Shown here in pieces: positions 54,750 through 63,237 of a stretch of 64,000 bases of DNA. Within the stretch, counting starts at the first letter, position 1. The number at the start of each line of letters is the position of its first letter. The position numbers were made by a program, and so were the translations under genes. The stretch is taken from NCBI GenBank assembly GCA_913056455.1, contig CAJXMJ010000001.1, positions 930,001 to 994,000 on the forward strand, given 5' to 3'. The notes below the pieces were generated by a model. The model saw only the letters and a list, made by a program, of their open reading frames with translations, ran no database searches and had not been told where the DNA came from. Source of the stretch: an uncultured Fodinibius sp. (GTDB lineage: Bacteria > Bacteroidota > Rhodothermia > Balneolales > Balneolaceae).

Positions 54750-56222
54750 TTAAGGACACGTGCCCCACTGCGGCTGAATACTGCTTTGACCATCAAAACC
54801 GGCATTAGTATCGAAATCAGTTGGTTTTGAATTGATCTGACTTACGCACCATCCGCTGATATCTTGATTAAAGCTGGAAGCATTATTGAACATGTAATTC
54901 ATATCAGTGACGCTGCTGACATTCCAGCCGCTAAGATCACCGTTAAAGCTGGAAGCGTCCTGGAACATGGCATACATGTCGGTAACATTGCTGACATCCC
55001 AGCTGCTTATATCTTGATCAAAATTTGAATGATTTTCCAATAACCTTGACATATCCGTAACAAGAGTGGTGCATACTCCGGTTACATCTTTACTATTGTC
55101 AATCATTTGCTCCAGCATGGCCCGATCCACGGCTTTATAAGCCTTGGCAGATGGATCACCATTTAAATAGCCTTTCTGGCCCGATTCGGCTTCGGGGCAT
55201 ACTACTGTATATCCATTTTCAGCCAGATAAAAGAGCGGCTTTTTTTCGAATACAGCGGTTATATCTGGCTGGGAATGCACGGTTACGGTTAATTTCGGTG
55301 TCGTGCCGGAGATCTCACCCGCCCATTCCTTAAAGGTCCAGTTGCTTGCAGGCTCGGCCGTGAGGGTCACCTTGTCGCCGTATTTATATTCGCTCTGCTG
55401 GGGATCTTTTTGTATGGTCCCTTTTCCAGTCGTGTCGACGTCCATGGCGAATGTTTTGCGCTCGAATACCGTCGTGACGGCCTTGGCGGTATCCACGGTA
55501 ATCTGGACGGGAACGTCGGATCCCGACAGGTCGCCGTTCCATTCTACAAATTCCCAACCTTCGGCCGCGCTGGGCATCAATTCCACTACATCCCCATATT
55601 CATAGTCTTTGGCTTTCGATACGACCTGCTCGGAAACGGCTCCGCTTCCCTTGGTCGTGACCGCCAGCTCGTAGCTTTTCTTTTCAAACACGGCCGTAAC
55701 CTCTTTGGAGGTATCCACAGTATCTTGGACGGGATTGGCGGTTCCTTCGATATCGCCTCTCCATTCCACAAATTTATAACCTTTGGCCGGCGTGGCAATC
55801 AACTCTACCACCGTGCCGTGCTCATATTCTTTGGTTTTTTGCTGCAATACATTTTCCTGTATCGCTCCTTCGCCTTCAACATTGGTCGTCAAATCATAGT
55901 TTTTAAGTTCGAAGTTGGCCGTCAGATTAAAATCCTGGCTCACCGTCAGCGGCAGCGGGTTTACCTCACCCTCCATGTCGCCGGTCCAGCCGGTGAACAC
56001 ATAATCATCACTCGGATTGGCTAACAGTTGAACTTCTTTGCCTTCTTCGTAGGTTTCCTCGGTCGACGGCGATACGGTTCCCGCATCCGATGGAGCCATA
56101 TCGACGGATACCGTATAGGTCGTTGTTTGCTCATCTGTGTCAGGTCCCGTGCTGGAATCCCCACAGAATGTTAATGAAAGCGATATTAGTACAATGATAA
56201 CAAAGCCAAGTAGTCGCCTCAT
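54750..56222 (-). CDS. BspA-like surface lipoprotein with four bacterial repeat domains
   Basis: A 490-residue protein with a signal peptide and a lipoprotein-like TFCGDSSTGPD junction (Cys20). Four tandem domains of about 75 residues follow (about 35-108, 109-183, 184-257 and 258-335), each with a GxWxGD core such as FTGWTGDMEG, FVEWRGDIEG, FVEWNGDLSG and FKEWAGEISG, the InlB B-like 'bacterial repeat' type. The C-terminus (about 405-475) has BspA/DUF285 repeats FDQDISSWDVSNVTDMYAMF and NGDLSGWNVSSVTDMNYMF. It is probably a surface or adhesion protein. The repeat part is more GC-rich than its neighbours. It lies between repeats C and D. Confidence 0.82.
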   Translation of the reverse strand: MRRLLGFVIIVLISLSLTFCGDSSTGPDTDEQTTTYTVSVDMAPSDAGTVSPSTEETYEEGKEVQLLANPSDDYVFTGWTGDMEGEVNPLPLTVSQDFNLTANFELKNYDLTTNVEGEGAIQENVLQQKTKEYEHGTVVELIATPAKGYKFVEWRGDIEGTANPVQDTVDTSKEVTAVFEKKSYELAVTTKGSGAVSEQVVSKAKDYEYGDVVELMPSAAEGWEFVEWNGDLSGSDVPVQITVDTAKAVTTVFERKTFAMDVDTTGKGTIQKDPQQSEYKYGDKVTLTAEPASNWTFKEWAGEISGTTPKLTVTVHSQPDITAVFEKKPLFYLAENGYTVVCPEAESGQKGYLNGDPSAKAYKAVDRAMLEQMIDNSKDVTGVCTTLVTDMSRLLENHSNFDQDISSWDVSNVTDMYAMFQDASSFNGDLSGWNVSSVTDMNYMFNNASSFNQDISGWCVSQINSKPTDFDTNAGFDGQSSIQPQWGTCP

Positions 56223-56616
56223 GATGAGTTATTTATTTAAACTTCAAACGAATGATTCCTTGATAATTACACTCAAAAAACGTTTTAAATATTATGTCAA
56301 GTGTCAAACTGCTCAAAAAGATAGCTGGGGCGAGAATTATTGATTGCTCCCAGGAGTGTTTACCAACCTGTGCGAATACCCCCATAGTGAGGCATACTAC
56401 TCCCAATGGCTACACTAAGCAGACTATTTAATTTCTAACGATCTGCGTATTAGAAAAGGCAGTCTCTAAACTTTAACAAAGAGAGGGCACCAATGTTAGT
56501 AAATCAAAAAGACAACCTGAATTTGTCACTAACGTTGATTGCAATGTCAGGCTTTAACTATGATGCTTTCAAAAAATAGTGATGCTGCGCAATTAGTACC
56601 TGAACTGCTGTTTTGA

Positions 56617-56694
56617 GCTAACGAAAGAAGAATCGTAAAACCAAGAGGGGCATAGGATTGGAGAGGTGAGTCCGCTTAATGCGTTGGTTAGCTG
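56617..56694 (-). repeat. attC-like site D, 3' of the DUF5677 gene
   Basis: It begins 3 bases after the DUF5677 stop: minus strand AGCTAACCAACGCATTAAGC, GGACTCACCTC, TGCCCCTCTTGGTTTTAC, and TTCGTTAGCTC at the end. The ends GCTAAC and GTTAGC are exact reverse complements. A second CTAACG further out (56529-56534) could be the true far end of a longer dyad. The 474-base gap around it holds no gene. Confidence 0.7.
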
Positions 56695-56696
56695 TA

Positions 56697-57536
56697 CTAT
56701 TTGTCAAAAATGTTTTTTAAGCTTTGATAATGACTATCGATTTGATCTAAGTATTGTTTTGGATCTCCATATTGAAATTCCGAAAATACCTTTTCCAGAG
56801 ACATTTTTAATATGCTGATTGTGGTCAATATATGTGGAGAAACATCATAAAAATCCCAATTAGTTTTCATAGAAATAATTAATCCATCTTCACCTTTTGT
56901 AAAATGTCTATTTTCGAGCCTAAGTAAGTCATTATGTGAATCTTGGCACAATACTTTATAAATACCATGATAAACTTCCTCTAAATCGGCTAATTTAAAA
57001 CGTGTTTTTATTTGCCTTAAATTACCTTCAAAATGACTTATTTCTTTTTTTAAGCTATCCAATTCCTCTCTATACTCATTGATAACATTGCCTCTATCGT
57101 CGATGTTTTCAATTGTGTCTTTAAAATATGGGTTTTCAGGATTTTTAAAGGTTGCCTCTAACATATTTATCCTTTCCCACAAATGAATTGAATAGAGTAC
57201 TTTATGATACTTTTCGTATTTACAAAGATTTAGTAAATCAATATGAGCCTCAAATAGACTTCTGAAGGCTGGAGGTATTCCAATAAGATCATCGGTTTTT
57301 AATGAACCGACAATTGATTGAGCATAATCAACAATCGTAGAATAGAATGCAGTGATATAAAGATCATTTATTTCTTTATTGATACTCTTTTGTTTTAGAA
57401 TTGAATCCCTTGATATTTCTACTATTTGATGTAAATGGTCAATTACTTCTTGATTATCCATGGCCTGAATATTTTTGCCAAGTACAGCTAACGACATGGC
57501 GCATAAGGTGCGCACGAATTGATGTTGAATTAGCAA
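56697..57536 (-). CDS. DUF5677-like helical protein
   Basis: A 279-residue soluble helical protein. The region about 60-140 (LYITAFYSTIVDYAQSIVGS, GIPPAFRSLFEAHIDLLNL) resembles DUF5677, where R-x-x-x-E next to an aromatic-rich helix is typical, and YKVLCQDSHNDLLRLENRHF supplies a conserved His pair. The first Met codons lie within repeat E, so an inner ATG (MDNQEVIDHL, 57461) may be the real start. The function is unknown; relatives occur in variable and defence-rich regions. Repeats D and E border it. Confidence 0.6.
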   Translation of the reverse strand: MLIQHQFVRTLCAMSLAVLGKNIQAMDNQEVIDHLHQIVEISRDSILKQKSINKEINDLYITAFYSTIVDYAQSIVGSLKTDDLIGIPPAFRSLFEAHIDLLNLCKYEKYHKVLYSIHLWERINMLEATFKNPENPYFKDTIENIDDRGNVINEYREELDSLKKEISHFEGNLRQIKTRFKLADLEEVYHGIYKVLCQDSHNDLLRLENRHFTKGEDGLIISMKTNWDFYDVSPHILTTISILKMSLEKVFSEFQYGDPKQYLDQIDSHYQSLKNIFDK

Positions 57537-57612
57537 CTAACGAAAGATGAGTTGTAAAACCAAGAGCGGCAATGAATAGGCGAGGTGCGTCCCCTTAATG
57601 CGCTTGTTATAC
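57485..57612 (-). repeat. attC-like site E, 3' of the unknown membrane protein gene
   Basis: Minus strand: AGTATAACAAGCGCATTAAG and GGGACGCACCTCGCC, then TTGCCGCTCTTGGTTTTAC, TTTCGTTAG, and finally CCTTATGCGCCATGTCGTTA. The first 17 bases, TAACAAGCGCATTAAGG, pair with the last (CCTTATGCGC...GTTA) apart from a bulge, the arrangement of R''/L'' and L'/R' with extrahelical bases in attC sites. It starts 7 bases after the stop of the membrane protein gene and runs into the 5' part of the DUF5677 frame. Confidence 0.75.
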
Positions 57613-57618
57613 TACTTT

Positions 57619-58569
57619 TTATTGTTTAAAAGATCTCCACTCCTTGAGTTCCTCTTGAGTCTCTTCTATGTTAAGTTGATTAAACTGTTCTTCAATATTA
57701 GAAACCCATCTTCGATATTTAGACATATTGGGATGTCCAATTTTCCACCTTTTTAATTCACTGTTGATTTCAATAATGTAAGATGCATTTACAATATCAT
57801 CTCTTTCTCGTATGGCTAAGATTCTACCTACTCGCCCAAATCCACGTGAATAGGTAGCTTTCTGAAACTTTATGTCGATTGATGAAAATGGATTATTAAT
57901 TATAATAGAGAAATAAAAACTTTGTTGAACAAATTTAATTTCACTGTTAGGTGGTAAATTAATACCCTGGGTTAATCCGGGTATATTCTCTCTTTGTAAT
58001 GGGTTATCCTTGAAAATTTCCGTCGCATTTAGCTTTGACAATAAGTCTTCCCAAGGGATAAATTTCTTACTTAAATCATCGTAGTTTGTCACAGTAGTTC
58101 TATCACTAGTTGGGAAAGTGTTTTCTAGCTTTTCAATATCCCATGAATTCGAAAATAAGTTGCACATATCCCAAATAGCTCCGGTTATAAACATCCGAAA
58201 ATATCTGTCTTGAATACTATCACTGAAAATATTCTCTTCAGTTTCTATAGGATTTCCACGAGTTGGAATTCTGTCATAATCCGACATCAATATTGCTTGT
58301 TCTGCTTGTCTATATATTGAAGGATCTACTATAGGGGGTGGTACATCAATTGAGTCAATATATCTAAGGTTTGTATTCGATTTATAGTAATCCTGAAGAG
58401 GTATGGACCTTTGCAAATTTGGATAATAAAAAAATGTAGTTGGTACCCTGGTTTTACTTTTTTCTGGATTAAGTACAGTAAAAATTGTTAATAAGGGGAT
58501 AACAATACCAGCAGTAATAGCAGCGATAAGAGGTTTAATTATATTTGGTTCAACTCGGTTTTGCCACAC
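57619..58569 (-). CDS. Membrane-anchored protein of unknown function, possible 5' frameshift
   Basis: A frame of 316 residues starting at GTG (WQNRVEPNIIKPLIAAITAG) with one hydrophobic helix near 12-30 and a hydrophilic, beta-rich remainder (NLPPNSEIKFVQQSFYFSII, SSIDIKFQKATYSRGFGRVG). Upstream, an ATG at 58643 in another frame reads MRLNEISFSFILLIFVASF and then IWLFFL into a run of seven T on this strand; an eighth T would join the two frames into one protein with two N-terminal helices. Either an indel or a later start is possible. No family is recognised. Repeat E follows its stop. Confidence 0.55.
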   Translation of the reverse strand: MWQNRVEPNIIKPLIAAITAGIVIPLLTIFTVLNPEKSKTRVPTTFFYYPNLQRSIPLQDYYKSNTNLRYIDSIDVPPPIVDPSIYRQAEQAILMSDYDRIPTRGNPIETEENIFSDSIQDRYFRMFITGAIWDMCNLFSNSWDIEKLENTFPTSDRTTVTNYDDLSKKFIPWEDLLSKLNATEIFKDNPLQRENIPGLTQGINLPPNSEIKFVQQSFYFSIIINNPFSSIDIKFQKATYSRGFGRVGRILAIRERDDIVNASYIIEINSELKRWKIGHPNMSKYRRWVSNIEEQFNQLNIEETQEELKEWRSFKQ

Positions 58570-58643
58570 AAGAAAAAAAGCCAGATAAAGGATGCTACAA
58601 ATATCAATAAAATAAAAGAGAAGCTGATTTCATTTAATCTCAT

Positions 58644-59737
58644 ATTCAGATCATTAATGACAATTACTTACTTAATATATAGTTCAGAGGTCCTTTTACA
58701 ACGCAATGTGAGAATGTAGCGTCCTCTATGCTAGATTAAAAGTAGTATAACCTATACTTATTCATATAGTTTCTTATGTACTCATGGTATACATAATATA
58801 ACAAAAGGTCTACTGGCCGATAGGGAGGCGGGAACCTATGAAATTATGGATACTGTGGGGGTTATCTTGATTACAGATAACATTTACACATAAAGTATGT
58901 TATTTGTAAAGATAAAAAACACAAGTTCCAGGGAGGGGAATCTCTTGGCCAACCAGTGATCATGCAATAACATGGGTTAAATTATTTTATTTTGGTTGTC
59001 CGTAAATATTAAAGTGGTTGTCTCTCGATACAGATAGTGAATAGGTTTTATGGTACCCAGCTACCCCTACTTTACATAATATAAATTATACGACAAATAT
59101 ATGGTTATTACTTATAAACGTGTATTATCCCGTTAAGAAAATGTATTCTATCACTTTTATTATATGATTGATCTAGCTTTATAGTATTAATGTATTGTAC
59201 CAGATCAACTACTTAGTGTATTCTGATATTTATATCCATTCTAATAATCGCTAAGATATCTATATACATATAGGATATCTATCTGAATTCCTATTCTCTA
59301 CTCACATCTATTCTTCAATAATCTATCTTCCGGTTATCCCCGTTAATACTTCTAAAAAATTTACTCCACTTAATTTGCACTATGTTAAATACTCATTTTT
59401 ACAAAAACTACTCTATTTACTGCCCGCAATCCTTATAAACCCTCCTAATGGGCTTTAAACGGCAAAATATAGTAAATTTTGGTTCTAAGCGGCTAACTAT
59501 AGTTTGTAATGGTATAGCATGTCTAAACAATTACAAAAGGGCGAATATCACCCATTTCTAATAGTTTTATCCAATTGAGGAACCGAAGTGACAAGAATTG
59601 CATATATATACAGAGACTTGTGCTAATTGCCGGTATTAATATTTGTATCTCAAAAAAAACCCATTATAATAAGGCAGGTTTACTAAAATAATCGACTTGT
59701 ATTCATCAAGATTTTACTGATAATTAAAACACTGTAT
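58644..59737. other. Long AT-rich region without supported genes
   Basis: Nearly 1.1 kb holds no frame of gene size on either strand and is conspicuously AT-rich. Visible bits are a short ATG frame of ten codons with two Trp at 58838-58870 after GGGAGG, followed by a stem-loop at 58871-58909, a loose copy of a cassette-repeat half near 58720-58740, and two similar short stretches (TAAACGGCAAAATATAGT, TAAGCGGCTAACTATAGT). It marks the right border of the cassette-like region. Confidence 0.6.
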
Positions 59738-60187
59738 ATGAAGAATTCCCAAAAAATATTCCGATTGGCATTAACACTGTCTTTTTTGGTTGCTCTTTCA
59801 GACGTACAAGCCCAGTCCATCTTAGAGAAATTACAATCGAATACTCAAACAACCCAGTTTGCTCAGGCGTTGGAACGAACCGGCGTTGATGATCGCCTAA
59901 ATGGATCCGGACCTTTTACGGTATTTGCTCCCACAAATTCGGCCTTTGAGGAACTCAGTATAGGTCAAAAATCAGATGCGAACCTTTTGTTAAATCATAT
60001 TTTAACCGGTATGGCTACCGAACGAAGCTTGCGGGCCATGTCTGATATTACCTGCTTAAGCGGCCAAACCATTTCTATTCAGAATAAAAACGGAAAAAAC
60101 CTGGCTATCGAATCAAATAGAATACGTGTATCTAATATCAGGGCAAGCAACGGAGTGATCCACATTATTGACGGAGTCATTGAATAA
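59738..60187 (+). CDS. Secreted fasciclin (FAS1) domain protein
   Basis: A 149-residue protein with a signal peptide ending VQAQS (about 26) and one FAS1 domain. The typical FTVFAPTNSAFEEL (about 60-73), LLNHILTGMATERSLRAMS and the closing NIRASNGVIHIIDGVIE are present. FAS1 domains mediate adhesion or matrix binding in many phyla. Alone on the plus strand, it converges with the lipid kinase gene 4 nt away. No membrane anchor is seen, so it is likely periplasmic or released. Confidence 0.88.
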   Translation: MKNSQKIFRLALTLSFLVALSDVQAQSILEKLQSNTQTTQFAQALERTGVDDRLNGSGPFTVFAPTNSAFEELSIGQKSDANLLLNHILTGMATERSLRAMSDITCLSGQTISIQNKNGKNLAIESNRIRVSNIRASNGVIHIIDGVIE

Positions 60188-60191
60188 CCTT

Positions 60192-61067
60192 CTATAGCGG
60201 ACAAATTACTCTTAAAGCATTGGCATTCAACGAGATAGAAAACTCGTTTCTATTTTTTTCTATCATTTCGCCGTCCGCATGAATATCTATATCTCCGGCA
60301 ATATTTAGTGAAAGCTCTTCCACTTCTGATGACTTTACATGCGGGATAAGTTGTGGTTTTTTAAATAAAAACAGCGGGAGTAACACAGGAATTAGCCATT
60401 TGGATACAGGTTTTACCAGCACCACATTTAGCTTTCCATCTATAATAGAAGCATTGGGTGCAATCCAAAAATTACCTCCTTCTACCCTTCCATTGGCCAA
60501 CGAAAACATAATAGCTTGCTCTTGAGAAATTGTCTCCGCTTTTCTAATGGTTACCTCAAAAGAAGAATGATTGAACACTGCTTTTAGAGCCGATATAGCA
60601 TATGTTAAAAATGGATGTAAATGTTTGAGCTGCAAGGCATAACGGTTTGTTAAGCCATCAAAACCAAAGCCCAATGAGTTTAAAAAGATAAAGTCGTTGC
60701 ATTGCCCCACATCAATAGAAACTGCATCTTCACGTTTTAAGACCGAAATAGATTGCTTCAGCTTAACTGGGATATTGAGCGTTTTACAGAGATCATTACC
60801 GGTACCAAGCGGTACAATCCCCATTACTTTTTCGGTATTGATGAGCGTTGTGGCGACCTCCCGGACCGTCCCATCACCGCCACAGGCTACAAATACGTCA
60901 AATTCCTCGAGGTTTTGATCGACAAAATGAGCAATGTCGCCAATGCTCTGGGAGTGAAACAGCTGTGCATCGGTAAACTCGTCAATAAGTGTCCGCAGGC
61001 ACTCAAGTTTTAATTCTGACTTCCCTCCTTGTGCTGCAGGATTATATAAGAACGCATAACGCTTCAC
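60192..61067 (-). CDS. Diacylglycerol/lipid kinase (YegS/DagK family)
   Basis: The GTG at 61065-61067 gives MKRYAFLYNPAAQGG, the family start, and overlaps the previous stop as GTGA; an in-frame TTG at 61109 would add 14 residues. At 291 residues it contains the nucleotide-binding CGGDGTVREVA (about 61-71) and PLGTGNDLCKTL (about 87-98), with the C-terminal beta-sandwich ending around HADGEMIEKNRNE. The enzyme phosphorylates a lipid alcohol; which one is unknown. It is the last gene of the RimK-led operon. Confidence 0.88.
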   Translation of the reverse strand: MKRYAFLYNPAAQGGKSELKLECLRTLIDEFTDAQLFHSQSIGDIAHFVDQNLEEFDVFVACGGDGTVREVATTLINTEKVMGIVPLGTGNDLCKTLNIPVKLKQSISVLKREDAVSIDVGQCNDFIFLNSLGFGFDGLTNRYALQLKHLHPFLTYAISALKAVFNHSSFEVTIRKAETISQEQAIMFSLANGRVEGGNFWIAPNASIIDGKLNVVLVKPVSKWLIPVLLPLFLFKKPQLIPHVKSSEVEELSLNIAGDIDIHADGEMIEKNRNEFSISLNANALRVICPL

Positions 61068-61915
61068 GAGCCCAATTGATTTAGGTATGAGTCCAATATC
61101 GTTAAGCAACGCTCTATGTCATCAATAAATACTCGTTCACCTTTTTGGTGATAGGGATAAATAGAGGGCTCTAATGCCACCGAAACTGTTGTGCGACCAT
61201 CCTTTTGATTAAACTCATCTCCGTAATGAAGATAATCATTGGTGTTGTTATCTACTTTTATATCAGCATCAATATCCAAAAACTGATTGACTGTTTGTTC
61301 GGTTTTTTGGATAAGCTCTTCGGTTGGCTCGAGATTATTTAATTCCCAGTGATTGGCATACAGTGCCACACCTTTCTCTCCTTTAAATAACGGAGTAGTA
61401 TCCAGGGTAATAACCTGTTCGGGCACTATATCCGACGCTATACAATGCTGCGCAATGCGACGAGCCCCCATCCCATTTGAATAACCCTTGCCATCGTTTT
61501 TTAACAGATCGGGATGCTCTTTAAGACCCTTCTTTTCTTCCATCTCGGAAAAGAAAAAGAGCATATTTGGCCATGTGCGGCTTCTGACCATTTCTGCCAA
61601 TGTTACCACCATCCCCAGCCCGGCACTATCATCCATGGCCCCCTCTATTTGACCATCTAAGATATCCACCGGTAAAACATCGGGAAAGTCAGTCCCATAA
61701 TGGTTGATTTTGTCGAGATGAGCCGTTAAAGCTACTGTTGGCAACTCAGAGTTATCACCAATCTGGTAAACCAAGTTATTGCCTTTGACGGGGATTTCAC
61801 GTGCTGAAATATCCTTAAAGACCTGACTAATATAGGGATGGAGTCGTTCTTCGTAGGAACTGAACGATGGAACCTGTGCAATTTCGGTAATATGTGTAAT
61901 CGCCTGATCTAACAT
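61064..61915 (-). CDS. M20/M28-type zinc aminopeptidase-like hydrolase
   Basis: A protein of 283 residues from ATG 61915 (an adjacent TTG at 61921 adds two). The metal site reads ALTAHLDKI (His), GAMDDSAGLGMVV (bridging Asp), SEMEEKKG (Glu pair) and LDTTPLF. The usual lid domain of dimeric M20 enzymes is not evident, so it resembles the compact M28/M42 type. Substrates are probably peptides or acyl-amino acids. It overlaps the lipid kinase by 4 nt and lies 2 nt after the DUF952 gene. Confidence 0.8.
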   Translation of the reverse strand: MLDQAITHITEIAQVPSFSSYEERLHPYISQVFKDISAREIPVKGNNLVYQIGDNSELPTVALTAHLDKINHYGTDFPDVLPVDILDGQIEGAMDDSAGLGMVVTLAEMVRSRTWPNMLFFFSEMEEKKGLKEHPDLLKNDGKGYSNGMGARRIAQHCIASDIVPEQVITLDTTPLFKGEKGVALYANHWELNNLEPTEELIQKTEQTVNQFLDIDADIKVDNNTNDYLHYGDEFNQKDGRTTVSVALEPSIYPYHQKGERVFIDDIERCLTILDSYLNQLGS

Positions 61916-61917
61916 GG

Positions 61918-62268
61918 TCAATTAGTGGTAAATGCGATATCAAAATTGCCGTCGTCTTCAGCTTTTATACCAATTCTATCAATAATAGCATTGGTATTAA
62001 GCGGACTGTAGAGGTGTGGAAATTTATCACCGGTATCTTCACTCTTTTCATATTTGATATCTTCGTGAAGCGTAGTAGCATCAATCACCAGCAGTAAAAT
62101 TTCATCTTCTCCTGCAAAAAGTCTATTTGCAGTATCTTCAACCTGTTCACCGGTCGAACAATGGATAAATCCTTGACTTTCAAGGGATTCCGGCTCATAA
62201 CTTCCACTGTTATTAAACTGTTTCCAATCCTCTTTAGTAGTTATATGAAATAAAAGATCGTCGCGCAT
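61918..62268 (-). CDS. DUF952 family protein
   Basis: A 116-residue soluble protein of the DUF952 family: FHITTKEDWKQF at the start, SQGFIHCSTGEQVEDTANR (about 31-49) and FPHLYSPLN (about 83-91). DUF952 members have an ADP-ribosyltransferase-like fold; the function is not established. The gene lies 24 nt after the aspartoacylase-like gene and directly before the M20-like gene. Confidence 0.85.
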   Translation of the reverse strand: MRDDLLFHITTKEDWKQFNNSGSYEPESLESQGFIHCSTGEQVEDTANRLFAGEDEILLLVIDATTLHEDIKYEKSEDTGDKFPHLYSPLNTNAIIDRIGIKAEDDGNFDIAFTTN

Positions 62269-62292
62269 AAATATATAAAGTGAATTTTAAAT

Positions 62293-63237
62293 TTATTCGT
62301 AAGCTAAATGTAATAATGCATCCCCCTTGTGAACTACGGGAGCATAATTTAAGCCAATTACCTGTCCATCATGCGGACAAGTAAACTTAAATTGTTCATT
62401 GCCATACGGGTCGTTGACATGCCCTAACACCTGGCGTTTCTTTACTTTATCACCGAGTTCAATTTGGGGGCGAAATAAACCGGCGTATTTTGCTCGAACC
62501 CACGTTGTTTTTCGATATGTTTTTGTTTCCTGAATGGGTTGAGGTGCCCCCTCTTTCATCTCAAGGTATTTCATCAGGCGAAGTGTACCATTAATCCCCT
62601 CCTGTATCCCAAACTCATCAAAACGGGTCGATTCACCGGACTCGTATACTAAAATATGTTTTCCTTTTTTATGTGCTGCTTTGCGAAAAGACTTTTCAAT
62701 GAGCGAAGAGTGTACCACAATAGGCGCTCCAAAAGCTTCTCCAAGCTCCTTATTCTTTTCTACATCCAGCGTACATCGTATTTGGGGATAATTGGATCGG
62801 GCAGCCCCGCCGGTATGAAAATCAATGCCATAATCTATTTGTGGAACGATCTCATTCATTAACGTATGAGCCAACAAGCGGGCCAGCGATCCACCTTTTA
62901 CACCCGGAAAACTACGATTGATGTCTTTTCCATCCGGTAATCCACGTACATTTTGTATAAATCCGTATACGTTAACCAACGGAAGCGCAATGATACTTCC
63001 CTTTTTCGGCATTAATAGATCTTTGGCAATCATTCGCCGAATAATTTCAATACCGTTTAATTCATCCCCATGTAGCCCGCCTGTAAGTAATAAAGTGGGT
63101 CCATCCTCCTCAGAACGAAATACATGAACCGGAAGATCTATATTGGTGTAAGTTGGCAGCCGGGCTATATTAAGCTGTATCTCTTTGTGCTCTCCCGGCT
63201 CAATTTCGTAGTTGTTGATCGTAATAGTATCAGGCAT
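62293..63237 (-). CDS. Succinylglutamate desuccinylase/aspartoacylase family zinc hydrolase
   Basis: A 314-residue member of the AstE/AspA-like M14 group. Zinc ligands are in [16 protein letters not shown] (His-x2-Glu, about 51-66) and [15 protein letters not shown] (His, about 138-152). The catalytic Glu is probably in [14 protein letters not shown]. The C-terminal domain has the barrel-sandwich segments [14 protein letters not shown] and [14 protein letters not shown]. Such genes are commonly next to rimK, and the two overlap by 8 nt. The substrate is not known; a role opposite to or alongside glutamate ligation is inference. Confidence 0.85.
   Translation of the reverse strand: MPDTITINNYEIEPGEHKEIQLNIARLPTYTNIDLPVHVFRSEEDGPTLLLTGGLHGDELNGIEIIRRMIAKDLLMPKKGSIIALPLVNVYGFIQNVRGLPDGKDINRSFPGVKGGSLARLLAHTLMNEIVPQIDYGIDFHTGGAARSNYPQIRCTLDVEKNKELGEAFGAPIVVHSSLIEKSFRKAAHKKGKHILVYESGESTRFDEFGIQEGINGTLRLMKYLEMKEGAPQPIQETKTYRKTTWVRAKYAGLFRPQIELGDKVKKRQVLGHVNDPYGNEQFKFTCPHDGQVIGLNYAPVVHKGDALLHLAYE

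Larger units (their letters stand above)
50540..58650 (-). mobile_element. Integron-like gene cassette array without visible integrase (CALIN candidate)
   Basis: Minus-strand genes alternate with related repeats that follow each stop codon. Five clear copies and one eroded copy are listed separately; all face the same way. Each begins, on the minus strand, with a TAAC-type end 3-100 bases after a gene, shares a core close to GCATTAAGxGGACGCACCTCGCC and TGCC-x-TTGGTTTT, and closes with a CGTTA-type end that can pair with its start. Genes between them are unrelated in family and composition. No tyrosine recombinase is in the window, so the platform may lie elsewhere or be lost. An undescribed 3'-end repeat family is the alternative. 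Confidence 0.6.

Noticed and set aside
55410-56024. A 204-codon plus-strand frame over the BspA-like gene
   Set aside because: It mirrors the repetitive domains on the other strand; no start signal or recognised fold.
50540-57612. Repeats interpreted as CRISPR
   Set aside because: Copies are 1-2 kb apart with genes between, and no spacer-sized intervals or cas genes exist.
50540-57612. Repeats interpreted as IS ends or MITEs
   Set aside because: Copies share one orientation, sit just after stop codons and have no target duplications I can see; not fully excluded, see the array finding.
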